A stretch of 39,868 nucleotides of DNA, from positions 1-39,868 of the IMG/VR virus record IMGVR_UViG_3300042371_000286, one strand, 5' to 3'. Made by a program: the position numbers and the translations under genes. The stretch is from a virus. Positions 33,873-39,798 of this stretch are shown one piece after another; the stretch's first letter is position 1, and every line of letters starts with the position of its first letter. The notes beneath the pieces are model-generated. The model saw only the letters and a program-made list of their open reading frames with translations. It had not been told where the DNA came from and did no database searches.

Positions 33873-34919
33873 TTAAAAGTATTGATTGTTTGATACTGCC
33901 CACGTAACAAAGGATTTGTTAGTCGCGGCTACTGCTTTACGGCTTGACGCCATAATGTTTATTGCAAATAGTGCTTGTGTTTCCATGGGTAGACGTTGAA
34001 TGTATTTCATCCACGCATCCATGTGTTCCTCAGTGATTGTCATTAACTCACGCATCACTAAGATTACCCTTGCCGATGGGTCTTTCGGGACCATCGCTTT
34101 CTCAGGTTCTTTGTAGACAGACTCACGACTTGGCAGTCCATCAGCTAGACTAAAGTATGCAGACATATCCCTTGCAGCTGACTCGCCGATAGTGCCGACT
34201 AGAGCCGTCAGGGTGGTATCCTCTCCCAACACGTCACGATTTTTAACAATCAGCGAAGCTTTCGCTAGTGACCGTGGTGATACAAAAGAGTCCTGTTGTT
34301 TGCGTGGGTTATACATATACATGTTCTCTTTCTGAGACTCGTCTGTATACATAGCTAGGCAGTGGGGGAACTGCTTGACCCATGCCAATACCTCGGGCGC
34401 AATGCCATTGTCTACACCCCAGTTAATCCACTCGTCATCGTTCGGGTTACGCACAGTGACCATAGTCAATCTGTTCTTAGCATGGGCTTTCATCGCATCG
34501 CCCACACCATCTGTCGTTAAGTTACCTGTTGAATACACAATCGAGTCGGGGTGAAACTTCACCGAGCCTAGACGTCTCTCTAACATTACAGGTAACAACA
34601 TGTTCTTAACAGGCTCACTAGCCTTGGTTATCTCGTCTAGCATAATCAACACTGGCTTGCCATGTTGCAGGCTAAAGCGTTCATTAGGATAGAACGAGGT
34701 GGTCTTGTCATTGTGGTTCATGGCTGGCATGGCTAAGTCGCCTAAGTCTAAGTCAGCACAATCTATATACACAGGGATATGGTCTGGAAACCGTTTGCCT
34801 AGTGTCTGTAAGATAGAACTCTTACCAATGCCGGGTTGACCTCGTAGGTGGACAGTCACGTCTTTGCCCACTGTTGCTATCAATTCTTCTGCTTGTTTCA
34901 AACTCATCATTTGTTGCAT
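33873..34919 (-). CDS. MoxR-type AAA+ ATPase
   Basis: The 348-residue protein has Walker A with K33 (RGQPGIGKSS), Walker B D95-E96 (VLIMLDEITKA), a sensor-1 Asn in VYSTGNLTTDGVGD and a following NRLTMVTVRNPNDDEW segment, as in MoxR/CbbQ-type AAA+ proteins. These work with VWA proteins to insert cofactors or remodel targets. The VWA partner is encoded just downstream. SD GAGGAG. The target in this phage is unknown. Confidence 0.9.
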   Translation of the reverse strand: MQQMMSLKQAEELIATVGKDVTVHLRGQPGIGKSSILQTLGKRFPDHIPVYIDCADLDLGDLAMPAMNHNDKTTSFYPNERFSLQHGKPVLIMLDEITKASEPVKNMLLPVMLERRLGSVKFHPDSIVYSTGNLTTDGVGDAMKAHAKNRLTMVTVRNPNDDEWINWGVDNGIAPEVLAWVKQFPHCLAMYTDESQKENMYMYNPRKQQDSFVSPRSLAKASLIVKNRDVLGEDTTLTALVGTIGESAARDMSAYFSLADGLPSRESVYKEPEKAMVPKDPSARVILVMRELMTITEEHMDAWMKYIQRLPMETQALFAINIMASSRKAVAATNKSFVTWAVSNNQYF

Positions 34920-34941
34920 GGTAATACTCCTCTCGGTTAAG

Positions 34942-35736
34942 TTAATTTACTACGTCTAACACTTGTGGGTTGACTGCTTTTAAGGCATCATCAACCAATT
35001 TCTTCATGGCATTGGGTTGTCGCACATACACACGTTGACTTGACTTGTGGTCCCAATTACTTCTTTGTGTCTGCCACGCTATACACTCAAACATATCCCA
35101 CCATTGTTCTTCAACCCCTAAGTTAGCTATAACTTTATAGCTGTCTCTGTATGGTGAGTCCCAATAGTTTTTAAATGCTACATCCATATCACCTACCAAG
35201 TTGTCCATCGCATCTATGTAGTTATAGAACGGTTTGGCTGTCTTGCGAACTTCGTTCATGCGCTTACGATTAACCTTATACTTTGTTGGTTGTTCTAACA
35301 CGGTTATCGGTGTGTTGTCATAATTGAAATCGTAAACTTTGTGACTCTTAATTGGGTAGTAGTTAAAGAGTATGTTCCAATCGAAGTCCACCTTGAAACC
35401 CTTAGGCACATAGGCTTTCTCACTTAGGTTATACACTGGCACACCCAGCACTGCTTCAATAAACAATCGTGTGCTCATTGAGTAGTAGCCATGCATAGAT
35501 AACTTGTAGTGTGTTGGGTAGTAGGTAACTAAATCGGTGTAATGAAACCCAGCTACATACACGTCTACCCCATCACGTATCTCATGCTTGAGCCATTTTG
35601 TTTCGTCGCTACGATTACCGATACGACGTAGGCTTTGGTCACCACCACGTATCGGGGTGAGATTGTTAAACATATCTTTCGCTTGCTGATAACTGCCCAT
35701 CTTTTTAATTGGCTTTATATCTATATGAAACGCCAT
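34942..35736 (-). CDS. Unknown 264-residue first gene of the MoxR/VWA operon
   Basis: The protein is rich in Tyr, Asp and Lys (IDIKPIKKMGSYQQAKDMF, YYPTHYKLSMHGYYS, NYYPIKSHKVYDFNYDNTPI) and has a helical C-terminus. It is first after a strong promoter and a dyad element, and is separated from the ATPase by 22 nt. No family is recognised. As the first gene of the module, it may be the substrate or a regulator of the ATPase/VWA pair. Confidence 0.7.
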   Translation of the reverse strand: MAFHIDIKPIKKMGSYQQAKDMFNNLTPIRGGDQSLRRIGNRSDETKWLKHEIRDGVDVYVAGFHYTDLVTYYPTHYKLSMHGYYSMSTRLFIEAVLGVPVYNLSEKAYVPKGFKVDFDWNILFNYYPIKSHKVYDFNYDNTPITVLEQPTKYKVNRKRMNEVRKTAKPFYNYIDAMDNLVGDMDVAFKNYWDSPYRDSYKVIANLGVEEQWWDMFECIAWQTQRSNWDHKSSQRVYVRQPNAMKKLVDDALKAVNPQVLDVVN

Positions 35737-35750
35737 GATAATTCTCCTTT

Positions 35751-35782
35751 GTTAACTTCGTGGCAAACTTGCCACTTTGTTA
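35751..35782 (-). repeat. 32-bp dyad element, copy 2
   Basis: Minus strand: TAACAAA, GTGGCA-AGTT-TGCCAC, GAAGTTAAC, then AAAGGAG and the ATG of the 264-residue gene. It lies in the 5' leader of the MoxR/VWA operon about 50-80 nt after the predicted transcription start. The central 16 bp are identical to copy 1. Confidence 0.85.
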
Positions 35783-35792
35783 CTAAATCGTA

Positions 35793-35808
35793 GTAACATA
35801 TATGTTAC
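35793..35808. promoter_or_regulatory. 16-bp perfect palindrome, candidate operator
   Basis: GTAACATA/TATGTTAC is a perfect palindrome between the promoter at 35841 and dyad copy 2. Flanking GTAGTAACA and TGTTACTAC give a further overlapping inverted repeat. A dimeric repressor could bind just downstream of the transcription start. Confidence 0.55.
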
Positions 35809-35840
35809 TGTTACTACAGCTAATCAACGACTGAACTAAC

Positions 35841-35869
35841 ATTGTAACACATACGCACTACATTGTCAA
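35841..35869 (-). promoter_or_regulatory. sigma70-type promoter for the MoxR/VWA operon
   Basis: Minus strand TTGACA (35864-35869), 17-nt spacer, TACAAT (35841-35846). The 17 bp from the base before the -35 box are identical to those near 39000. It should drive the 264-residue gene, MoxR, VWA, DUF3150-like and probably the genes beyond. Confidence 0.8.
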
Positions 35870-36044
35870 GTTAGTGTTATGGGGTTCAGCTCTTGTAAGT
35901 CCTACAAGTCGGGACACCACCATTCCCTCCTGCGCTATGTATTGAGGTTCCTTGCTACACATGCCAGTTCAAGTAGCTCGTTCACGTGTGGTTTATACCC
36001 ACTCCAGTCCTCTCTGTCCGATGGACTACGCACCATCGTTTGCG
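35870..36044 (-). other. 175-bp region without a sure gene
   Basis: This stretch between the 46-residue gene and the promoter holds a small inverted repeat (CTTGTA-AGTCC-TACAAG) at about 35893-35909 and a 33-residue frame at 35935-36036 with no well-placed SD. It may be a leader, a 3' untranslated region or a small peptide gene. I see no terminator with a T-run. Confidence 0.4.
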
Positions 36045-36185
36045 TTACTCTTCCTCCTCGTCATCATCGTTGAGTTCTTTGGTTTTGTAGCTGACACCCA
36101 CTAGGTATTTCGATACCATTTCAGATATCATTTCAGACGCTTGCTCTTCTGTTTTTGCATACCATACTGCTTCAACCTTAATCAT
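36045..36185 (-). CDS. 46-residue acidic-tailed protein
   Basis: The frame MIKVEAVWYAKTEEQASEMI continues with a helix and ends in ELNDDDEEEE. AAAGGAGG is a strong SD, located within the end of the zinc-ribbon gene. The first strand and helix look like a small ferredoxin-like half. Function unknown. Confidence 0.65.
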   Translation of the reverse strand: MIKVEAVWYAKTEEQASEMISEMVSKYLVGVSYKTKELNDDDEEEE

Positions 36186-36388
36186 TTCAATCCTCCTTTG
36201 TGTGAACTGTTCAACCCTTGCAACAACGACATGTCAGTCACGACAATGTAATTGCTCTTGGGCATAGGCACGATGGTGTGCTTAACAAGACGCGCCTCTT
36301 CCTCGCCACAGAACAAGCAAGTCTTGTAACCTATGTTATATCTGCGGTCTTCCACATCATCACCGCACCTTACACATTGACTGGTCAT
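36182..36388 (-). CDS. Zinc-ribbon phage protein with LNSSHKGG end
   Basis: The 68-residue protein has C5-x2-C8 and C24-x2-C27 (CVRCGDDVEDRRYNIGY, TCLFCGEEEA), then VPMPKSNYIVVTD and LLQGLNSSHKGG. This layout, zinc ribbon followed by MPKSNYxxVTD and LNSSHKG, is one I recognise from many phages with unknown role. SD AAGGAG. It overlaps the 46-residue gene by 4 nt. Confidence 0.75.
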   Translation of the reverse strand: MTSQCVRCGDDVEDRRYNIGYKTCLFCGEEEARLVKHTIVPMPKSNYIVVTDMSLLQGLNSSHKGGLK

Positions 36389-36389
36389 G

Positions 36390-36593
36390 CTATTGCTCCT
36401 TGTTTTCTACTACACGAATGTCCACATTGAAGCCCATGTTTTCAAGGGCGCCAATCATTCTCCACCTAACACCATCTGCATGTAGGAAGTCATACATCGT
36501 ATCTGCACAGTCCTCCCACTCCTCCTCCATTTGATCGGTGTAGTCATACCATAACTCTGCTGTTACTAGATACTTCTTCATTTTATTAGCCAT
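36390..36593 (-). CDS. Unknown acidic 67-residue protein
   Basis: The product has a strand (KKYLVTAELWYDYTD), an acidic helix (MEEEWEDCADTMYDFL) and a second strand (MGFNVDIRVVEN), suggesting a small alpha/beta fold. AGGAG lies 7 nt before the start. It is one of a series of small genes after dyad copy 3. Confidence 0.65.
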   Translation of the reverse strand: MANKMKKYLVTAELWYDYTDQMEEEWEDCADTMYDFLHADGVRWRMIGALENMGFNVDIRVVENKEQ

Positions 36594-36603
36594 TACAGTT
36601 CTC

Positions 36604-36822
36604 CTAGTTAAAGTCTTCGTCAGTTAATACAGGTTGTGTCAATGCTTTTTGTAGCCTGTCCACTAACTCTTGCATTTCTTCGGGTGTGTTGCCCACCATG
36701 AACGGCTCACCATACGATGATGGTTTGTCTTTCTTATCATAGTGCACCTCAACAAACCGATAGGTTGAAAAGTCGGGGTCTTCGTTGGGTTCAAAAATTA
36801 CGCGGTGATTCCATGTAAACAT
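36604..36822 (-). CDS. Unknown 72-residue phage protein
   Basis: The sequence MFTWNHRVIFEPNEDPDFS, with strand RFVEVHYDKKDKPSSYGEPF and helix EEMQELVDRLQKAL, is typical of a small strand-strand-helix protein seen in phages. SD AGGAG. Its start shares a base with the stop of the DUF6915-like gene. Function unknown. Confidence 0.65.
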   Translation of the reverse strand: MFTWNHRVIFEPNEDPDFSTYRFVEVHYDKKDKPSSYGEPFMVGNTPEEMQELVDRLQKALTQPVLTDEDFN

Positions 36823-37166
36823 TACAATTCTCCTTCGGGTATCTCATAACCCCTGTTCATCCATGATTTGATCGTGATGTTTTCGAACCAGTCCTTGACT
36901 GTTGGAATTATCCCGCCACAATCTTCCTTAACGTGTTGCTCGCCGATGTAACGGACAGGCACCTCTCGCCCATCGCTGTTCACAATCATGTGACCAAACA
37001 CACGCTCGCACTCAAAGATACCTTGCGAGTGATGACGTAACGCACGATGCCTAGCATCTGCCCACACTTCCTTAGTGGCGTCGAACCAATCGTGTATCGC
37101 TGTGTAGTCCTCGACCTTACCGCCCCACTTCTTAACAGTGGTTAGTGCATGATGGTTGGGGTGCAT
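36822..37166 (-). CDS. DUF6915-like protein
   Basis: ATG 37166 (MHPNHHALTTVKKWGGKVEDY) has AGGAG upstream; a start at 37202 would invade the neighbour. The 114-residue protein contains IHDWFDATKEVWADARHRALRHH, NSDGREVPVRYIGEQHV and EDCGGIIPTVKDW, which match my memory of DUF6915. Conserved His pairs may bind metal. No function is known for the family. Confidence 0.7.
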   Translation of the reverse strand: MHPNHHALTTVKKWGGKVEDYTAIHDWFDATKEVWADARHRALRHHSQGIFECERVFGHMIVNSDGREVPVRYIGEQHVKEDCGGIIPTVKDWFENITIKSWMNRGYEIPEGEL

Positions 37167-37167
37167 G

Positions 37168-37623
37168 TTATTTCTCCTCGTAGAATGAAGCTTCATCGTC
37201 ATACGGGTCGTATGTGAAGTCGTAGTCTTCGGTGTGAGTTACGTTAATCTCCATGCCTACCTCGATAACAGGTAACTCACCCTCGAAGTTGATGGTCATT
37301 GTGCCTTGCCCACCCTCATTGTTATACCAGTCCATGCCTGTCGCATCGAGCACACGGTAGCCAATGTCATCTAATGCTTTATCTATAGAGATGTTTGACT
37401 GTGTTTTTACTTGGTCGCCATACACTTGCTTTGTCCAAGACACCATGTCAGAAGGCATTTCCATAGCCTCATTGTTCATGTTATACAGGTCGATGCTGTA
37501 TATCTCACCGCTGTCACCGCCACCTTGGTATGATATACCCACATACTTAACACCTAGCATTTTCATTTGCGCAGTGAGCGCAACCATTTCTTCCTTACTG
37601 TCAAAAAACTTTTCTCTAGCCAT
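37168..37623 (-). CDS. DUF6878-like protein
   Basis: The 151-residue protein contains VKYVGISYQGGGDSGEIYSID and, further on, DWYNNEGGQGTMTINF, and ends acidic. The GxGDSGxI and WYNNxGGxGT motifs resemble DUF6878, a family of phage and plasmid proteins. It is the first gene after dyad copy 3 and has a good SD. Function unknown. Confidence 0.65.
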   Translation of the reverse strand: MAREKFFDSKEEMVALTAQMKMLGVKYVGISYQGGGDSGEIYSIDLYNMNNEAMEMPSDMVSWTKQVYGDQVKTQSNISIDKALDDIGYRVLDATGMDWYNNEGGQGTMTINFEGELPVIEVGMEINVTHTEDYDFTYDPYDDEASFYEEK

Positions 37624-37636
37624 AATTCTCTCCTTT

Positions 37637-37668
37637 GTTAACTTCGTGGCAGGATTGCCACTTTGTTA
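37637..37668 (-). repeat. 32-bp dyad element, copy 3
   Basis: Minus strand: TAACAAA, GTGGCA-ATCC-TGCCAC, GAAGTTAAC, then AAAGGAG. The first three bases are the stop codon of the 95-residue gene; the next gene starts right after. Like copy 1 it is inside an operon and forms the entire intergenic region. Confidence 0.85.
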
Positions 37669-37953
37669 CTCGATACTAAATAATAAATAAACAAATACCC
37701 AAAACCCAAACAGACCAAGCGTAGCCATAGCAACAGTAAACAGTGCCTCTCGCACTACCTCTTTGGTGCGTGATATGACTGCGACCACACGATAGTTCTG
37801 CATATCGTCTTGGCTCTCGCTATGCACCCACTTAATCCATATTTCAGCCATGCCTTTGGTATCAAACAAACAACCAGCATGTTCGGGGTCTTTGTATATA
37901 TCAACCCACCTACCATTTACTTTTTCCTGCACTTTATAACGTATGTCAGCCAT
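37666..37953 (-). CDS. C-terminally anchored membrane protein
   Basis: The 95-residue protein has a soluble N-terminal domain (VQEKVNGRWVDIYKDPEHAGC ... MAEIWIKWVHSE in part) and one C-terminal transmembrane helix at about 71-93 (ALFTVAMATLGLFGFWVFVYLLF). The stop is the first codon of dyad copy 3. SD GGGGAA. Function unknown; early phage membrane proteins often alter host envelope functions. Confidence 0.65.
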   Translation of the reverse strand: MADIRYKVQEKVNGRWVDIYKDPEHAGCLFDTKGMAEIWIKWVHSESQDDMQNYRVVAVISRTKEVVREALFTVAMATLGLFGFWVFVYLLFSIE

Positions 37954-37963
37954 GCCGTTCCCC

Positions 37964-38110
37964 TTACCAAAGTAATAGTTCTAATTGTTTCTGTTGACTA
38001 GCCAACACGTGCACAGGTCGATTGTCAAATAGACACTCAAGGTATGCACGTATCCACCGTATGTTAGCTTTGCCATGCGCTTGCTTTATTGCCCACAGTT
38101 CTTTGTTCAT
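37964..38110 (-). CDS. 48-residue basic protein
   Basis: The frame encodes MNKELWAIKQAHGKANIRWI, then RAYLECLFDNRPVHVLASQQ and ends in QLELLLW. AGGGGAA lies before the ATG. It is in line with the 30-residue peptide upstream and the membrane protein downstream. Function unknown. Confidence 0.6.
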   Translation of the reverse strand: MNKELWAIKQAHGKANIRWIRAYLECLFDNRPVHVLASQQKQLELLLW

Positions 38111-38119
38111 GTCGTTCCC

Positions 38120-38212
38120 CTAGATATACACAACAGTGAAGTAGCACACAGCCACGATGACTGCGTAGATAAACAACAAGAACCCATACCCATCTTTTGT
38201 AAAACGTCTCAT
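38120..38212 (-). CDS. 30-residue transmembrane peptide
   Basis: The frame MRRFTKDGYGFLLFIYAVIV continues to AVCYFTVVYI: a positive N-terminus followed by one transmembrane helix. It has GGAG 8 nt upstream and is the first gene after the perfect promoter at 38291 and dyad copy 4. A tiny early membrane peptide is plausible, but the size limits certainty. Confidence 0.55.
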   Translation of the reverse strand: MRRFTKDGYGFLLFIYAVIVAVCYFTVVYI

Positions 38213-38224
38213 AATGTATACTCC

Positions 38225-38256
38225 GTTAACTTCGTGGCAAAGTTGCCACATTGTTA
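38225..38256 (-). repeat. 32-bp dyad element, copy 4
   Basis: Minus strand: TAACAAT, GTGGCA-ACTT-TGCCAC, GAAGTTAAC, followed by GGAG and the start of the 30-residue peptide. It lies in the 5' leader about 30 nt after the predicted start from the promoter at 38291. Confidence 0.85.
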
Positions 38257-38290
38257 CGTTGTGTGCGCACTATGCTCACCCAACAACTAC

Positions 38291-38319
38291 ATTATATACT
38301 AACTAGTGGACATTGTCAA
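38291..38319 (-). promoter_or_regulatory. Perfect-consensus sigma70 promoter
   Basis: Minus strand TTGACA (38314-38319), 17-nt spacer, TATAAT (38291-38296): exact consensus with optimal spacing. It should be very strong and recognised by host RNA polymerase at once after infection, driving the small-gene operon that begins with the 30-residue peptide. Confidence 0.88.
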
Positions 38320-38343
38320 GTCAGTGTTACGCCCTTTCTACGG

Positions 38344-38553
38344 TCATAGCTTGACCACACCTGTTCGTATCATCTCGCATTTGATGGCATACAGTTCCCA
38401 GTAGGCGTAGGGCATGGGGGTATCGCCCCTCTCCCATCGGTGCCATGTGCGCGTGTTCACGTGCAATAGGTTCGCACATTGTTTCGCCTCAAGCTTCATG
38501 CCTAAACGAAGTTCACGTATCTCACTGGGTTGGGGTGGTTTAATTATCTGCAT
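38344..38553 (-). CDS. XRE-type HTH regulator, second of a pair
   Basis: The 69-residue protein has an XRE helix-turn-helix at about residues 16-45 (LRLGMKLEAKQCANLLHVNTRTWHRWERG) and the ending MPYAYWELYAIKCEMI. It overlaps the 126-residue XRE gene by 14 nt. The shared layout, TWxRxExGxxxMPxxxWEL, shows the two are related. It ends just before the perfect promoter at 38291 and may control it. Confidence 0.8.
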   Translation of the reverse strand: MQIIKPPQPSEIRELRLGMKLEAKQCANLLHVNTRTWHRWERGDTPMPYAYWELYAIKCEMIRTGVVKL

Positions 38554-38920
38554 TTCGATCGCCCTTTGTTGTGTCTTTCAGTATCCCCTGTGCTATGCGG
38601 TCTTTGCGCCATTCTTCGTATGCTTCATCTTGTGCAATCTCTTCAGCACTGCGCCAATCAGAAAGAAGGTCGACCATCGCTTGATGTTCCGCATCTACAT
38701 CTCTCGCAGTAGGTTTCGCATGACCTTTAACAGATAGTTCTGCGACTTTCATAATGAACAGTTCCCATACAGGCGCAGGCATTTGTATGCGACCTTGCTC
38801 GTATCGTGCCCATGTATTGGGTTGGGTCATGCATAGTTCTGCTGCTGCTTGCTGTGTTAACTTCGTGTCAATCCGTGCACTTCTTACCTCATCGGCGGTG
38901 GGTATGTAATACTTTGCCAT
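38540..38920 (-). CDS. XRE-type HTH regulator, first of a pair
   Basis: The 126-residue protein has an XRE HTH at about residues 12-46 (VRSARIDTKLTQQAAAELCMTQPNTWARYEQG), then IQMPAPVWELFIMKV and an acidic helical tail (SDWRSAEEIAQDEAYEEW). SD AGGAG. It follows dyad copy 5. Phage XRE proteins bind short dyads and often control early promoters, so the dyads near 38978, 39223 and 39615, or the 32-bp elements, are candidate targets. Confidence 0.82.
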   Translation of the reverse strand: MAKYYIPTADEVRSARIDTKLTQQAAAELCMTQPNTWARYEQGRIQMPAPVWELFIMKVAELSVKGHAKPTARDVDAEHQAMVDLLSDWRSAEEIAQDEAYEEWRKDRIAQGILKDTTKGDRNADN

Positions 38921-38933
38921 TGTGTTTCTCCTT

Positions 38934-38965
38934 GTTAACTTCGTGGCAAAAGTGCCACTTTGTTA
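38934..38965 (-). repeat. 32-bp dyad element, copy 5
   Basis: Minus strand: TAACAAA, GTGGCA-CTTT-TGCCAC, GAAGTTAAC, then AAGGAG and the start of the 126-residue XRE gene. It lies in the leader of the regulator operon, which would allow autoregulation if the XRE protein or its transcript is involved. Confidence 0.85.
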
Positions 38966-38977
38966 GGGTTAAAATTA

Positions 38978-38992
38978 GCGACAAAATGTCGC
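38978..38992. promoter_or_regulatory. GACA-N3-TGTC dyad 1, candidate XRE operator
   Basis: GCGACA-AAA-TGTCGC is a perfect dyad just upstream of the XRE operon leader. A TTGACA hexamer (39000-39005 on the minus strand) lies next to it, and the dyad takes the place where a -10 box would be expected at 17-nt spacing. This suggests an autoregulatory site. Confidence 0.5.
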
Positions 38993-39091
38993 ACTACATT
39001 GTCAAGACCAAATTACGTGATTTTGAAAGTTTTGTAAGAGGGTCTTGTAAGGGGTCAAATTATACCCTTTTTTCTATACGATTGGTATAGG

Positions 39092-39169
39092 CGTTTGGTA
39101 TAGTTTTTATACGATACGACTAGTCGTTTGGTATAGTTTTTATACGATACGACTAGTCGTTTGGTATAG
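39092..39169. repeat. 33-bp tandem repeats (2.4 copies)
   Basis: Two exact 33-bp units (39092-39124 and 39125-39157) starting CGTTTGGTATAG and ending CGACTAGT are followed by 12 bp of a third. A fourth TTGGTATAG lies just before. Each junction forms CGACTAGTCG. A period near three helical turns with A/T-rich neighbours is iteron-like and fits an origin or a multi-site operator. Confidence 0.8.
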
Positions 39170-39222
39170 TAAAATGGGGTATTTTTGGGGTGTAAATTGA
39201 CAGTGTAAACACCAAATTACGT

Positions 39223-39239
39223 AGAGACATTTTGTCTCT
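39223..39239. promoter_or_regulatory. GACA-N3-TGTC dyad 2
   Basis: AGAGACA-TTT-TGTCTCT is a perfect 17-bp dyad and shares the GACA-N3-TGTC core and spacing with dyads at 38978 and 39615. Candidate binding site for one of the XRE regulators. Confidence 0.5.
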
Positions 39240-39286
39240 GAAAGTTAAGTGTTTGATTTTGTTCACTTTGTTCACTTCGTGATTTG

Positions 39287-39530
39287 TCAGGATTTACGTA
39301 ATAAGTCTTTGTTTTATATAGCGAATTACGTAGTTAGTGGACACTAACTTATTTCGTGAACTTCGTAACCTATTGATTTATATAGCGAATTACGTAATTA
39401 CGTGATTTTGCAGAAAAGTCGCATTGCGCGAGGTCACTTGAACGACGTTAACGAAGTTTACAAATCAAAAACTATTTGGAACCTCTAGATAGTTTATAAC
39501 GTATTTACGTAATTACGTAAATTTATTGTC
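39287..39530. repeat. Cluster of TTACGTAA-type words and short direct repeats
   Basis: TTACGT occurs repeatedly, including two TTACGTAATTACGT-type double sites near 39387 and 39505. A direct repeat TTATATAGCGAATTACGTA appears near 39314 and 39378. The palindromic TACGTA core and AT-richness suggest sites for a dimeric protein or an unwinding region. Confidence 0.6.
39332..39349. promoter_or_regulatory. 18-bp dyad AGTTAGTG/CACTAACT
   Basis: Eight-base perfect arms surround GA. Related half-sites (CACTAGTTAGT, ACACTAAC) occur around the promoters at 38291 and 35841, so it may be an operator of the same regulator. Confidence 0.45.
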
Positions 39531-39614
39531 CAGTTACTTTATGCATCAATGACTTACATGCATTACGTGACAAAAGTTGCACGTATTTTACGCAGACAAT
39601 GTCAAGTGCCGTCT

Positions 39615-39631
39615 AGAGACATTCTGTCTTT
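39615..39631. promoter_or_regulatory. GACA-N3-TGTC dyad 3
   Basis: AGAGACA-TTC-TGTCTTT matches dyad 2 at nearly all positions, with one broken pair. A TTGACA hexamer on the minus strand lies about 10 nt away, at 39602-39607. Confidence 0.45.
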
Positions 39632-39768
39632 ATTGTCACGAAGTTTACGTAGTTAACTACTATACAACCTGTATATACGTAATGACTAGGTGAACTTCGT
39701 GTAATTGAACTCACTCTCGGACTCACTCTCTTTCATATTACGGTCATAACTGCGCAAACGATAGGCGC

Positions 39769-39796
39769 AAAAAAGCCCACCAAAAATCGGTGGGCT
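39769..39796 (-). terminator. Intrinsic terminator of the gene entering from the right
   Basis: On the minus strand GCCCACC (39789-39795) pairs with GGTGGGC (39775-39781) around a 7-nt loop and is followed by six T's (A's at 39769-39774 on the plus strand). It lies about 30 nt after the stop of the partial minus-strand gene. Confidence 0.88.
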
Positions 39797-39798
39797 AA

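Noticed and set aside
35751-35782. The dyad element resembles a loxP half-site (shared TAACTTCGT).
   Set aside because: The second arm does not match, the spacer is 4 nt rather than 8, there are six copies before start codons, and no tyrosine recombinase is seen in the window.
35935-36036. A 33-residue minus-strand frame (MVRSPSDREDWSGYKPHVNE start).
   Set aside because: It looks partly protein-like, but the nearest AGGAGG is too far from the ATG. I kept the stretch as a gap without a sure gene.
38977-39005. A full sigma70 promoter for the XRE operon at the TTGACA near 39000.
   Set aside because: No acceptable -10 box is found at 16-18 nt; the position holds a dyad. Only the -35-like hexamer can be supported.
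38806-39090. A 94-residue plus-strand frame over the XRE start.
   Set aside because: It lies antisense to a clear HTH gene and across dyad copy 5, with no SD.
39092-39169. Tandem repeats as a CRISPR array.
   Set aside because: The units are directly adjacent and identical, with no unique spacers, and there is no cas1/cas2. The Cas4-like protein is a common stand-alone phage nuclease.
39198-39227. A plus-strand promoter at TTGACA near 39198.
   Set aside because: The -10 position is CGTAGA and no plus-strand gene follows within the window.
39549-39656. A 35-residue plus-strand frame in the control region (MTYMHYVTKVARILRRQCQV start).
   Set aside because: There is no SD, the frame crosses dyad 3 and its composition reflects the local repeats.
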